Both the position numbers and the translations under genes were made by a program. A stretch of 64,000 nt of DNA from Aquibacillus saliphilus. Lineage in GTDB: Bacteria > Bacillota > Bacilli > Bacillales > Amphibacillaceae. The notes beneath the pieces are model-generated. The model had not been told where the DNA came from. It was given only the letters and a program-made list of their open reading frames with translations, and ran no database searches. The DNA lies in assembly GCF_020404745.1 (NCBI RefSeq), contig NZ_JAIZAP010000006.1, forward strand, positions 1 to 64,000, given 5' to 3'. This document shows positions 17,331-26,530 of the stretch, in pieces (positions within the stretch are counted from its first letter, which is position 1; the number at the start of each line of letters is the position of its first letter).

Positions 17331-18335
17331 TTATTTGTTTGCGATGTTTGCAGCCACTTCATAAATAAGATCTTCCTGTCCTCCGACAGCTTGCATTTTA
17401 CCAAGTTCTACTAAGACATCTCTTTCGTCAATTTTGAACTGTTTAGCAGCTTTTTCTGTATGTAAAAGGAAACTAGAATACACTCCAGAATAACCCATCA
17501 TTAAGCTAGAACCAGTAACCTCTTGGGGACGTGGCATAAATTTTGCTACAACATCATTTGCAACATCTAGAATTTTATAAAGATCAATTCCTGTCTGATA
17601 TCCCATTTTCTCAAAGATAGCAACCATTACTTCTGTTTGAGTATTACCGCTTCCCGCACCTAAGGCACGTAAACTGCCATCAATATACGTAGCACCTGCT
17701 TGCACTGCAGCAACCGTATTTGCCATTGCCATTGAAAGGTTGTTATGGCCATGAAATCCAATTTCACATGAAAGTTCATTTTTTAGTGCGGTAATTCTTT
17801 CTGTAACCTCATGGGGTAACAGTGCACCAGCTGAATCAGTTACATAAACAACTTCTGCTCCATAGCTTTCAAATAATTTTGCTTGTTCTACGAGTTTTTC
17901 AATTGGTGCCATATGGGCCATCATTAAAAATCCTACTGTTTTTAATCCAAGTTCGCGTCCTAATTCAATATGTTGCTTCGCTACATCTGCTTCTGTCACA
18001 TGGGTTGCTACACGTACCATGTTCGCGCCTACTTTTACAGCTTCAGTTAAATCTTTCTTTGTTCCAATTCCAGGAATAAGTAGAACAGAGATTTTTGCCT
18101 GACTACATTCAGCTGCTGCTGTTTCTATTAATTCCAGCTCATTCACTTTTGATTTACCATATTGCATGGAAGACCCACCTAAACCATCTCCATGTGATAC
18201 TTCGAAATAGTTCACGCCGGCCTGGTCCAGACCTCTTGCTGTTTTTCTTACTTGTTCCTTGGTAAACGCATGTCTCATGGAATGGCTTCCGTCCCGGAGT
18301 GTTACGTCAACAATTTCAAAATTGTGATTCGTCAT
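17331..18335 (-). CDS. 4-hydroxy-2-oxovalerate aldolase
   Basis: Last step but one of the meta-cleavage pathway: splits 4-hydroxy-2-oxovalerate to pyruvate and acetaldehyde. 334 residues, DmpG/MhpE-type TIM barrel of the DRE-TIM family, with DVTLRDGSHSMRHAF at residues 10-24 (catalytic Arg and metal Asp) and the metal His motif GFHGHNNLSMA near residue 200. Acts in a complex with the acylating acetaldehyde dehydrogenase encoded directly upstream, through which acetaldehyde is channelled. Last gene of the operon. Confidence 0.95.
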   Translation of the reverse strand: MTNHNFEIVDVTLRDGSHSMRHAFTKEQVRKTARGLDQAGVNYFEVSHGDGLGGSSMQYGKSKVNELELIETAAAECSQAKISVLLIPGIGTKKDLTEAVKVGANMVRVATHVTEADVAKQHIELGRELGLKTVGFLMMAHMAPIEKLVEQAKLFESYGAEVVYVTDSAGALLPHEVTERITALKNELSCEIGFHGHNNLSMAMANTVAAVQAGATYIDGSLRALGAGSGNTQTEVMVAIFEKMGYQTGIDLYKILDVANDVVAKFMPRPQEVTGSSLMMGYSGVYSSFLLHTEKAAKQFKIDERDVLVELGKMQAVGGQEDLIYEVAANIANK

Positions 18336-18336
18336 C

Positions 18337-19227
18337 TTATTTCACTCCTTCTTTCGCGCTATCCGTTCGTTGTAATGCTAATTGATTCGCTACTCTAGTT
18401 GCCGCTGCTGTCATGATATCTAAGTTGCCAGAATAAGTAGGGAAGAAGTCTCCTGCACCTTCCACTTCAATAAAAACAGAAATTTCTTTTCCTGAAATTT
18501 GGGGTTCTGTATTCATACGGTAACCAGGTACGTATGCTTGTACTTCCTTCACCATATCTTTGATTGAGTGAAGGATTTCAACTTCTTTTCCTTCTTCTTC
18601 TACAGTGGCATGAATCGTATCACGCATCAAAACTGGTGGTTCAGCAGGGTTTAGGATAATAATCGCTTTTCCTTTTTTTGCACCACCGACTTTTTCAATT
18701 GCATTTGCTGTTGTTTCCGTAAATTCATCAATATTTGCTCGTGTTCCTGGTCCTGCACTGCTGCTTGAGATTGTCGCAACAATTTCTGCATAAGAAACAG
18801 GGCAGACACGATTAATTGCATGAATAATTGGAATGGTAGCTTGACCACCGCAAGTAACTAAATTTACATTTGGTTCTGTTTGTAATTGATTCAAATTCAC
18901 TGGTGGTACAACAAATGGTCCAATTGCAGCTGGTGTAAGATCAAGAACTTGTTTTCCAATTGAGGTTAGTTTATCACTATGAAATTGGTGCATTTTAGCA
19001 GATGTTGCGTCAAATACCATTTCAAAGTTGTCCGAATACTCAAGAAGCCCATCGACACTTTTGATTGTTGTCAGGTATCCACGTTCTTTCGCTAGACGCA
19101 ACCCTTTTGAATCAGGATCAACTCCAGCTACCATTGTTAATTCTAGTGCATCTGATCGTTCAATTTTATACATTAAATCGGTTCCAATGTTCCCAGAGCC
19201 AAGGATAGCAACTTTACATTTCGACAT
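18337..19227 (-). CDS. Acylating acetaldehyde dehydrogenase
   Basis: Converts acetaldehyde, NAD+ and CoA to acetyl-CoA; partner of the aldolase. About 296 residues from the chosen start MSKCKVAILGSGNIGTDLMY, which has an AGGAGGG ribosome binding site; the frame extends 27 codons further upstream into the preceding gene. The Rossmann motif GSGNIG is at residues 10-15 and the catalytic Cys is in VTCGGQATIP. Only a couple of bases separate it from the aldolase gene, consistent with coupled synthesis of the complex. Confidence 0.95.
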   Translation of the reverse strand: MSKCKVAILGSGNIGTDLMYKIERSDALELTMVAGVDPDSKGLRLAKERGYLTTIKSVDGLLEYSDNFEMVFDATSAKMHQFHSDKLTSIGKQVLDLTPAAIGPFVVPPVNLNQLQTEPNVNLVTCGGQATIPIIHAINRVCPVSYAEIVATISSSSAGPGTRANIDEFTETTANAIEKVGGAKKGKAIIILNPAEPPVLMRDTIHATVEEEGKEVEILHSIKDMVKEVQAYVPGYRMNTEPQISGKEISVFIEVEGAGDFFPTYSGNLDIMTAAATRVANQLALQRTDSAKEGVK

Positions 19228-19237
19228 AAAAACCCTC

Positions 19238-20011
19238 CTAAATTTTAAACGTGGCTGAAACCGTTCCAAGATTTTCAAATACGGCTTTAAAATGATCTCC
19301 GTCTTCAATTGGAATAGCTTTGGACAAAGCCCCTGCTAGAATAACCTCTCCAGCGTCCAGTGAAATGTCATAGGCACCAACCTCATTTGCCAGCCATGCA
19401 ACTGCTTCAACCGGGTTGCCCATTACAGCAGATCCGTACGCAGTATCAATCGATTGATCGTTTTTATATAATGACATTTTTACTTCAGGAAGATCAATTT
19501 CACTCAATTGTTTGGAGTCTTTTCCGATGATCGCACCAGCTGATGAACCGTTATCTGCAACGGTATCTTCAAATTTAATCTTCCAATCTCGTATCCGGCT
19601 ATCAATAATTTCAACAGCTGGCACAACATAATCCGTTGCTTTTATAACATCTTCTATTGTTACTCCAGGCCCCTTTAGTTTCTCCTTTAAAACAAACCCG
19701 ATTTCGAATTCTATTTTCGGTTGAATAAATTGGTCTAAAGAGATGGCCGTGTCTTCTCTGTACATCATACTGTCAAGAAGATGACCATAATCAGGAGTAC
19801 TTACCCCTAACATGTCTTGCATAGCTTTACTTGTTAGCCCTATTTTTTTACCAACCACTTTTGCACCATTTTTTTTCCTATAATCGATTATATCTAATTG
19901 AATCTGGTAAGCTTCGTCTTTTGTGATTTTTTGATGCGCTGTAAATGCTTCAATGGTTTCTTTTGTTTTTTCTGCTTCAATCAGCGCATCAACAGCTTCC
20001 TGTATGTTCAT
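19238..20011 (-). CDS. 2-oxopent-4-enoate hydratase (MhpD/DmpE type)
   Basis: A 257-residue member of the 2-keto-4-pentenoate hydratase / 4-oxalocrotonate decarboxylase family (FAH fold). It adds water to 2-hydroxypenta-2,4-dienoate to give 4-hydroxy-2-oxovalerate for the aldolase downstream. Visible family features are KKIGLTS, the metal-binding IEFEIGFVL segment (Glu-x-Glu) and EIIDSRI. The hydratase and decarboxylase branches are close relatives. As the operon has a meta-cleavage hydrolase and no oxalocrotonate branch genes, hydratase is preferred. Confidence 0.9.
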   Translation of the reverse strand: MNIQEAVDALIEAEKTKETIEAFTAHQKITKDEAYQIQLDIIDYRKKNGAKVVGKKIGLTSKAMQDMLGVSTPDYGHLLDSMMYREDTAISLDQFIQPKIEFEIGFVLKEKLKGPGVTIEDVIKATDYVVPAVEIIDSRIRDWKIKFEDTVADNGSSAGAIIGKDSKQLSEIDLPEVKMSLYKNDQSIDTAYGSAVMGNPVEAVAWLANEVGAYDISLDAGEVILAGALSKAIPIEDGDHFKAVFENLGTVSATFKI

Positions 20012-20026
20012 CGACTACTCCCCTTT

Positions 20027-20863
20027 CTATATAATAGATGCCCTTTTAGAATAAATTTCTTGTGTAGCAGCTATTCGATGTGACCAAATAATGTCTAATT
20101 TTTCGTTCAAAAGAAACCTGTGTTTTAGGTTTTCTGTTAAATAGATGCCATTCTGTTTTCCAGGAATAACGACTTCGGTTTCTCTAATCCTTCCTTTTAG
20201 TTTAATAGCTACTTTATAAATTCCTTGGGCCGGGAGCATATAATATGGTAATAATTTGAAACACTCTCCGTCCCAGTAGACTTCCGTTTCATAATATCTT
20301 TCTAGAACATGTGATAATTGTTCCATTTCTCCTTTAAAGATGAGCTCGCGGATCCATGTAGAGCTAATCTTTTTTCCATGAAAATCTACCTTTTCTACTT
20401 TTGTGACGTCAATTCGATTAGAAGAATCAATTTTTAAGCGATCGATATTGCCAGCTCCTCGGTAGCCATAGGAAAAATCAAATCCAGCTACTGCATGACT
20501 AACACTCATACCAAGTAGGTAGCTAGATACAAATTGTTCTGGAAGAAGGGAAAGAAAATCCTTATCAAACTTCACCACATAAAACGTATCTACACCCAAG
20601 GATTCTAAAATGGAGGCTTTTTTTGAAAGTGGCATTAAATAGTCAAACTCTGTATTGCCTTTGGATAAAATGGTTTTTGGGTGTGGAAAAAAGCTCATTA
20701 CTGCAAGTGAAAGATTATTCTTTTTTGCGACTTCACCAGCAGTTTTGATCACTTTTTTATGTCCGTTATGAATCCCATCAAAGAATCCCAATGCCATTAC
20801 ATTTGGTGTTGAATGATTTCCCCAGTATTCACGGTTCATGGAATTTAAGTGTATCGTTCTCAT
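20027..20863 (-). CDS. FAD synthetase paralogue (RibF-type adenylyltransferase, degenerate kinase half)
   Basis: A 278-residue protein resembling bifunctional riboflavin kinase/FMN adenylyltransferase. The N-terminal half keeps the nucleotidyltransferase motif GFFDGIHNGHKK (residues 27-38) and the STWIR motif. The C-terminal part is shorter than usual and lacks a clear riboflavin-kinase GxPT...N/G signature, so it may only adenylylate FMN. Its place between the flavin reductase and the hydratase suggests it supplies FAD to the flavin-dependent monooxygenase of this operon. Housekeeping ribF should lie elsewhere. Confidence 0.8.
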   Translation of the reverse strand: MRTIHLNSMNREYWGNHSTPNVMALGFFDGIHNGHKKVIKTAGEVAKKNNLSLAVMSFFPHPKTILSKGNTEFDYLMPLSKKASILESLGVDTFYVVKFDKDFLSLLPEQFVSSYLLGMSVSHAVAGFDFSYGYRGAGNIDRLKIDSSNRIDVTKVEKVDFHGKKISSTWIRELIFKGEMEQLSHVLERYYETEVYWDGECFKLLPYYMLPAQGIYKVAIKLKGRIRETEVVIPGKQNGIYLTENLKHRFLLNEKLDIIWSHRIAATQEIYSKRASII

Positions 20864-20902
20864 AAGGATTTTCTAACTCCTTCTTTTTTTAATTTTAATA
20901 GT

Positions 20903-21382
20903 TTATAAATTAGCCGTTACGGATTTTTCCAATGAACGATATTGTCCTTTTGAAAAGATTAGTGGTTCACCGTCTTCTAAATGAAAATCCGTTACTTGAC
21001 CAATGAAAATAGAATGGTCGCCTTCTACATATTCAGATTTAACGGAGCAGGCAACTTGTGCAAGTGCACCTGGAATCACTGGCTTTCCGTCCAGATAATC
21101 AAATTCGAATTCGCTTTCACTTTTTGCCTGACCAGCAAAAATCATTGACAAGTTCTGTTGATCATCAGAAAGGACGTTAACAGAAAACTGCCCACTCTCC
21201 TTAATTTTCGTTAACATGTGAGCATCTTCTTTTAATGAAATAATAATCAGTTTTGGCTCTAGTGATTGTGACATGAAGGCATTCGCTGTCATTCCATGTG
21301 CACCTCCATTTGTTTCTGTTGCGATTACAGTAACCCCAGTAGCAAAGCTTCCCATCGCATTACGAAATAAACGATCTTCCAT
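20903..21382 (-). CDS. Flavin reductase (HpaC/HsaB-type)
   Basis: A 159-residue NAD(P)H:flavin oxidoreductase of the short flavin-reductase family (FMN-binding split-barrel), with the N-terminal FRNAMGSFATGVTVIAT motif. It delivers reduced flavin to the monooxygenase encoded next to it. A 254-bp gap separates the two; it contains no gene I can support. Confidence 0.92.
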   Translation of the reverse strand: MEDRLFRNAMGSFATGVTVIATETNGGAHGMTANAFMSQSLEPKLIIISLKEDAHMLTKIKESGQFSVNVLSDDQQNLSMIFAGQAKSESEFEFDYLDGKPVIPGALAQVACSVKSEYVEGDHSIFIGQVTDFHLEDGEPLIFSKGQYRSLEKSVTANL

Positions 21383-21636
21383 TTAAAACACCCCTTAATG
21401 TTTTTTTATAGTAGTAATAGGGTCTTACAATACAGACCTTTTTCCCGTAGCTATGAATACATTGCGCATAAGAATATATAATAAAAGATTAACTTTACAT
21501 CTTTTTAATTTTCTATTATCATCGTTTTTTAAAATAAAAAGAATATATTGCCACATGGAATTTCTTTGATAAAGAATAACAAACTGCAGGTATCTTAATA
21601 AATTCCCAGAAAACCACATGGCAATAGTAAAACCGC

Positions 21637-22803
21637 TTACCCCATAACAAATACTGGATAATCAAATAAATGTTTACCATAAACATCAATAGCATCTTCA
21701 TAAAGTGATGTGACATGTGTTGCAATTGCCAATAAATCACGCGTGATTATTTCTATTGGGTGACCTTTAAGTAATGCAGAAGCACCTAAGGTTAGAAGAC
21801 ATTTCACTGCAATATCAACACAGTTTTGAATAATTTCTGCTCGGATCGCTTTAAATTCACTTGGATGATAAGTCTTTTCTTTTGATTCCAACATGTCAAT
21901 ATACGTACGCATTAAACTTTTTGCCGATGTTAGCTTTATTGTTAAAGTGGCTAGTACTCGCTGACTTCTGGGGTTTGCCATCTCTTTTTCACCATCTAGG
22001 CGGACACGTCCCATGGTAGATTTCTTAAATTCATCCAATGCTCTTTCAGCCCCCCCAATAGACATAGCTGGGAATCCTACAAAAAAAGCGGGATGGAAAG
22101 GTACATGATAATATAAATAATCGACATCATAGTTGTTATGAGCAGGTCTTGCCTTATCTGCCATTTCTTTTAAATCGACAATCATATCATCTGGCACGAA
22201 AACTTTATCCGCAATAACAGTATTGCTTCCTGAACCACGTAACCCTAACGAATTCCAATTTTCGATAATCTCAAGATCGTCTGTATTGACAACAAATCCA
22301 TGCATAGATGGACTTTCTGCTCCTTCAGGCTGATGAAATGCACCTAATGCCACCCAGCCAGAATAGTTAATTCCACTTACATAGTTATATTTTCCACTTA
22401 ATATAAATCCTCCATCTACCTTATCGATTTTGCCAATTGGAGCAAAAATATCTGCTAATAATCCATCTGAATCGACAATTTCTTGTTGTCGATGTTCTGG
22501 TAAGTAGGCAACCCATCCATTGTGTAAGGAGAAGAAATAAGTTATCCACGCAGCAGATAAATTATAATAGCCTACCTCTTTAACCATCTCAGCAAACGTC
22601 GTGAAATCTATTTGCGGACCACCAAATTGCTTTGGCAAAATTAATTTATTTATTTGCTCTTCTCGAATTATGTCAATTATATTTTCAGATAGTGTAGCAT
22701 CTAAATCCGCCTGCAAGGATTCTGCCTCAGCCGCCTTTCCAATTCGACGAGCACTTTCTAAAATTTGCTCTTTAGTTTTTTGTTCATTTACCTTTACGGT
22801 CAT
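21637..22803 (-). CDS. Flavin-dependent aromatic monooxygenase (acyl-CoA dehydrogenase fold, HsaA/C2-HpaH type)
   Basis: A 388-residue oxygenase component of a two-component group D flavin monooxygenase. It has the acyl-CoA dehydrogenase-like fold: an N-terminal helical domain, a beta domain around residues 130-220 (LSGKYNYVSG, NWNSLGLRGSGSNT) and a C-terminal helical bundle. It probably ortho-hydroxylates a phenolic compound to a catechol for the adjacent extradiol dioxygenase. The closest functional models are HsaA (steroid ring A), p-hydroxyphenylacetate hydroxylase C2 and similar enzymes; the actual phenol is unknown. Confidence 0.88.
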   Translation of the reverse strand: MTVKVNEQKTKEQILESARRIGKAAEAESLQADLDATLSENIIDIIREEQINKLILPKQFGGPQIDFTTFAEMVKEVGYYNLSAAWITYFFSLHNGWVAYLPEHRQQEIVDSDGLLADIFAPIGKIDKVDGGFILSGKYNYVSGINYSGWVALGAFHQPEGAESPSMHGFVVNTDDLEIIENWNSLGLRGSGSNTVIADKVFVPDDMIVDLKEMADKARPAHNNYDVDYLYYHVPFHPAFFVGFPAMSIGGAERALDEFKKSTMGRVRLDGEKEMANPRSQRVLATLTIKLTSAKSLMRTYIDMLESKEKTYHPSEFKAIRAEIIQNCVDIAVKCLLTLGASALLKGHPIEIITRDLLAIATHVTSLYEDAIDVYGKHLFDYPVFVMG

Positions 22804-22877
22804 ACATCTTTCCCCTCTCTAAAGCCCATTTTTGAAACCTAAGTTGCTTTAAATTCCAAAGAAAATCAACCTCTGTT

Positions 22878-23873
22878 TCATTCAATTCCTTGTGTTTCTC
22901 TGACAGGTCCAGCATTTAGCATTAGTTCTTTCTTACCTGAAGTGCCTGATTGTTCACCCCAATACGTGAAACCTACCGCCATTTCATCAAATTTCCATTT
23001 AACTGGTTCCCAGTCTGGTTCAAAAATGAGATAACCGTTTGAGAATAACTCTAGACGTACACCACTTCCTGGATCCTGCACATAGACATACATCGCTTGG
23101 GAAATTCCATGTTTGCCTGGCCCTACAAATTCCAACCCTTGTTCACTTAAAATATCTGCTGCTCGTAAAACATCCTGTGAGTTATCTAGCCAGTAAGAGA
23201 AATGGTGAAGCTGATGAGATGTTTCCGCATCTGGTATAGACATTACCGCTATGTCGTGTACCAATTGCGTAACACTCATCCAGCCAGAGATTTGTTTATC
23301 ACTTGGATCAACCAAATATTCACGCATTTTAAATCCTAATTTCTCTGCAAGGAAATCTGTTACGATTTTAGAATCGATATTTGTTGCAATATTTACATGG
23401 TCAATACGGCGTGGTGAAATTCCCTTTGCCCATGCTTTATATGTTTGATTTTTTAACACTGCACGACGGTGTAAGTCTGGCACCGGCTTCTCCATATCAA
23501 AGTAAATTTCAAAATTATGTTCACTCGGTAATTGGAAACGAATCGCGTCCCCTTGCCCTGTTTCCGTTCCATCTTTAACAAGTTCTACTTCAACCCCTGC
23601 ATCTTTTAAAAGGATTGCAAAATTATCTACATCCTCACGACGCTTTGCCTTCCAAGCAATGTGGTCGATACGTGACTCAGACCCTGCAGTAATAGACATT
23701 GTATGATGTTCAAAATCACCCCAAGCTCGAAGATAATGCACTCCATCTACTTCAGTTGTTTCTTCTAAGCCCACAATCTCCTTAAAAAACCATAAAGATT
23801 TTTCTATATCCGCTGAAATTAATGCTACATGTCCCAGCTTTGCGATTTCTGGTGCTTGGTCGAATTTTTCCAT
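22878..23873 (-). CDS. Extradiol ring-cleavage (catechol 2,3-) dioxygenase
   Basis: A 331-residue type I extradiol dioxygenase built of two VOC domains (about 10-130 and 150-300). The Fe(II) ligands are visible in the C-terminal domain: His in RRIDHVNIAT, His in LHHFSYWLD and Glu in VRLELFSNG. It opens the catechol ring next to the hydroxyls. Strong ribosome binding site GGAGGAGG. Located between monooxygenase and transporter in the operon. Confidence 0.93.
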   Translation of the reverse strand: MEKFDQAPEIAKLGHVALISADIEKSLWFFKEIVGLEETTEVDGVHYLRAWGDFEHHTMSITAGSESRIDHIAWKAKRREDVDNFAILLKDAGVEVELVKDGTETGQGDAIRFQLPSEHNFEIYFDMEKPVPDLHRRAVLKNQTYKAWAKGISPRRIDHVNIATNIDSKIVTDFLAEKLGFKMREYLVDPSDKQISGWMSVTQLVHDIAVMSIPDAETSHQLHHFSYWLDNSQDVLRAADILSEQGLEFVGPGKHGISQAMYVYVQDPGSGVRLELFSNGYLIFEPDWEPVKWKFDEMAVGFTYWGEQSGTSGKKELMLNAGPVRETQGIE

Positions 23874-23919
23874 TCAAATACCTCCTCCTTTTATGGTACC
23901 GCTTACAATTTTTCGTTAG

Positions 23920-25467
23920 TTATGCTGATGCATCGACAGACTCTTCTGCTCGCACATATTTTAATTTCAATAATCCTAAACTAATAATAATAAGCCCTAT
24001 AAAAATGATTAAATTAATTGTCCCAAGTGCATAAATACCAGAAGTTACACTATCTGAGCTCGCCTGTGTTAACAACTGTGTTAAATTAACATCTGTTTGA
24101 GCTAGTGTACTTTCAAGTTCAGTTGGTATATTCCCCGTTGTTTGGGCATTTACTAACTGGTTGACTTGGTCTCCTGTTAAACCTAGATTAGCAGTTTCAG
24201 CTTGGATAGCACTGTCAAAGCTTCTTGTAGTAGCCATTCCATAAATTGCTAATCCTAATGTAGTTCCTACCGGCAAGCCTAAATCTTTAAACAAGCTGAA
24301 CGTCCCTGTACTTACACCTTTTTTATCTTTTGGTGTATAAGTTAGAATAATCTTCATCAATGAAGCATTTAAGAAACTAGAGCAAATCCCAACGAAGACC
24401 ATGACAGACGCGATATACATAAGTGATGAACTCATACTGACTCCAAAATACATCAAAATACCAATCACACCCGACACTAGTGAAACATAGACAAGATATA
24501 TTGGATTAAAACGATCCAATAAAGAACCAATCATCGGTGAAAATATAGCAGCCGTTGAAAATAACACTGTTGTAATCACCCCAACTTGTAATGCCGACAT
24601 GTCAGGGTTCTGGGCTGTTAAATAGGTAAGAGACATTAGGATGCTTAACATCATAAAGTTTTGGAATGCGATTAAAATTGCTGGTATATAAACACCTTTT
24701 AGTTTTAGAAGTTTAAAGTCGACTACAGGATGCTCCGCCTTTTTCTGAATTTGGAGGAATAGTCCTAACAGCACTGCAAGAAATAGCCCACCCACTAAAG
24801 CCGATATTAAACCAAAATTCGTGTAAATAAGTGGAAAAGCAACAAAGAGCGTGATTGCAAGCATAAATACTGTTCCACCCTTATAATCCAATGCCGCTTG
24901 TTTTCCTTTTTCACTTTTCGGTACAAAAATACTAATAAGGATTAAACCAATAAGCGCAACCATCGCACTTACCACGAAGACAGAGTGCCATCCCCATACA
25001 TCAATTAAAGCTCCGGCTACAGCTCCACCAGTTCCTGTTGCAATATAAGAAAACAACATGAATAAACCGATTGCTTTCCCCCTCTTATTCTCCGGAAATA
25101 GTTCAGGAATATATGCAAACACGTTCGGGAAAATAAGGGCATATCCAATGCCTTGCAATAATGAACCAAGTAAAAAAATACCGACAAAAGGCGTGAATAT
25201 TTTAATTGACTGTGCAATAAAGAAAATAATTAAGCCCACGACGATTACTTTCTTCCGCCCTACTTGGTCACCAAGTCTACCAAATAATGGTGCAAACACA
25301 ATGGCTGCACTACTTGCTAATAAGGTTAATAACCCGCTATTTCCAATGCTTATACCGAAGTATTCACTAATATATGGAAGCGCTGGGGTTGTAAATGCGT
25401 TTGCTTCAAGAGCTACGAAAATCCCTAATAACAGTATTATAAAAATAAACCATGGGTTATTTTTCAT
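23920..25467 (-). CDS. MFS transporter (DHA2-like)
   Basis: A 515-residue major facilitator with 14 or so hydrophobic helices and the loop 2-3 motif GRLGDQVGRKK. Likely moves the aromatic substrate in, or a toxic intermediate out; the DHA2-like form is more typical of drug/proton export. A soluble loop of about 60 residues lies near the C-terminus (about 420-480). Confidence 0.85.
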   Translation of the reverse strand: MKNNPWFIFIILLLGIFVALEANAFTTPALPYISEYFGISIGNSGLLTLLASSAAIVFAPLFGRLGDQVGRKKVIVVGLIIFFIAQSIKIFTPFVGIFLLGSLLQGIGYALIFPNVFAYIPELFPENKRGKAIGLFMLFSYIATGTGGAVAGALIDVWGWHSVFVVSAMVALIGLILISIFVPKSEKGKQAALDYKGGTVFMLAITLFVAFPLIYTNFGLISALVGGLFLAVLLGLFLQIQKKAEHPVVDFKLLKLKGVYIPAILIAFQNFMMLSILMSLTYLTAQNPDMSALQVGVITTVLFSTAAIFSPMIGSLLDRFNPIYLVYVSLVSGVIGILMYFGVSMSSSLMYIASVMVFVGICSSFLNASLMKIILTYTPKDKKGVSTGTFSLFKDLGLPVGTTLGLAIYGMATTRSFDSAIQAETANLGLTGDQVNQLVNAQTTGNIPTELESTLAQTDVNLTQLLTQASSDSVTSGIYALGTINLIIFIGLIIISLGLLKLKYVRAEESVDASA

Positions 25468-25476
25468 TAAATTCTT

Positions 25477-26349
25477 CTACCCCTCAATTAATTCAGTTTT
25501 TTTATGCTTACTAAAAAATTGATCAATTAACTCAACAAATCGCTCAAACTTTTCGATTTGAACCCAATGTCCACATTGTTTGAATAATACTAACTCTGCA
25601 TTTGGAAGATGTCCGAATACTTCTAAACTCGATTCATGAGGAACAAATTGATCTTCATACCCGTGTATTAAAAGTACCTGCTGCTTAATACGACGCAATG
25701 CACTTGGTGGAATCGTCAATTCATGGGGCATTGTCGCAAATAAAGTAGGATATAATTCTCGAGTTTCTGGATTCATAATATTTTCATAACGTGTTTTAAT
25801 AATCTCCTCCAACTGATCTTCTACAACCGATTCATCATACATAAACCATGTAATCAGATTACGAAAAGCTTGAATTGTCGGGTCATTGAAGAACTTTGTC
25901 ATACGGATAATTTCTGGTGACGGTCCATTCTTTCCTCCTCCACCACCGCTACCCATCAATACGATTTTTTCAAATCGTGATGAATCATACATAATAGCAT
26001 TTAGAGAAACGATACCCCCCATTGAATTTCCAACTAAATTTGCTTTTTCGATGTTATTATAATCCATAATTTCAAGGATTTGTTCAACTCGTGCAGTTGT
26101 CCACTGCCAGAAGGTTATATCTACATTTTCGGGTAAATCTGTATGACCAAACCCAATCATGTCGATTGCAATTACATGATATTTACTACTTAATTCACTT
26201 AATACTCGACTCCAATTCGATTCCGAGTTTGCCCCAGGACCAGAACCATGAAGGAAAATTAATGTTTCCTCATTTTCTTTTCCACCTTCACAATAAAAAC
26301 TATTAAATTTACCTGTCTTAACTTTTTTAGTCTCATAATTTTTCAACAC
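25477..26349 (-). CDS. Alpha/beta hydrolase, meta-cleavage product hydrolase
   Basis: A 290-residue alpha/beta hydrolase of the BphD/HsaD/MhpC type that cleaves the C-C bond of the 2-hydroxy-6-oxo-dienoate ring-fission product, giving 2-hydroxypenta-2,4-dienoate and an acid. The nucleophile is in GNSMGG, the oxyanion loop is HGSGPGANSESNW, the acid is Asp in GYEDQF and the base is His in CGHWVQIE. It starts with GTG, 6 nt after AAGGAGTG, and is the first gene of the operon. Because a hydrolase and no semialdehyde dehydrogenase is present, the catechol probably carries a side chain. Confidence 0.92.
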   Translation of the reverse strand: MLKNYETKKVKTGKFNSFYCEGGKENEETLIFLHGSGPGANSESNWSRVLSELSSKYHVIAIDMIGFGHTDLPENVDITFWQWTTARVEQILEIMDYNNIEKANLVGNSMGGIVSLNAIMYDSSRFEKIVLMGSGGGGGKNGPSPEIIRMTKFFNDPTIQAFRNLITWFMYDESVVEDQLEEIIKTRYENIMNPETRELYPTLFATMPHELTIPPSALRRIKQQVLLIHGYEDQFVPHESSLEVFGHLPNAELVLFKQCGHWVQIEKFERFVELIDQFFSKHKKTELIEG

Positions 26350-26372
26350 CGTATCACTCCTTGAAAGTTAAT

Positions 26373-26388
26373 TTACATGCGCATGTAA
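26373..26388. promoter_or_regulatory. Perfect 16-bp palindrome, candidate operator of the meta-cleavage operon
   Basis: TTACATGCGCATGTAA lies 24-39 bases before the hydrolase GTG, in the divergent region with the regulator. A self-complementary site this close to the start suits a dimeric regulator or a leader hairpin. Which one is not known. Confidence 0.5.
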
Positions 26389-26468
26389 TATATTTAATAA
26401 TAATAGATAAAAAAAGAAAACATAATACTAGTTTTTATTGAATTATCTGAATTAAAAAATAATTTTAA

Positions 26469-26497
26469 TTGTTTTTTAAATTAAGACTATATATACT
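26469..26497 (+). promoter_or_regulatory. Sigma-A promoter of the aromatic-sensing regulator
   Basis: -35 TTGTTT (26469-26474), 17-nt spacer, -10 TATACT (26492-26497). The start codon follows about 34 bases after the -10 box, with an AAAGGTGGGG ribosome binding site. Confidence 0.7.
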
Positions 26498-26530
26498 ATT
26501 AATTAAACTGTGTGGTAAAGGTGGGGTTTT

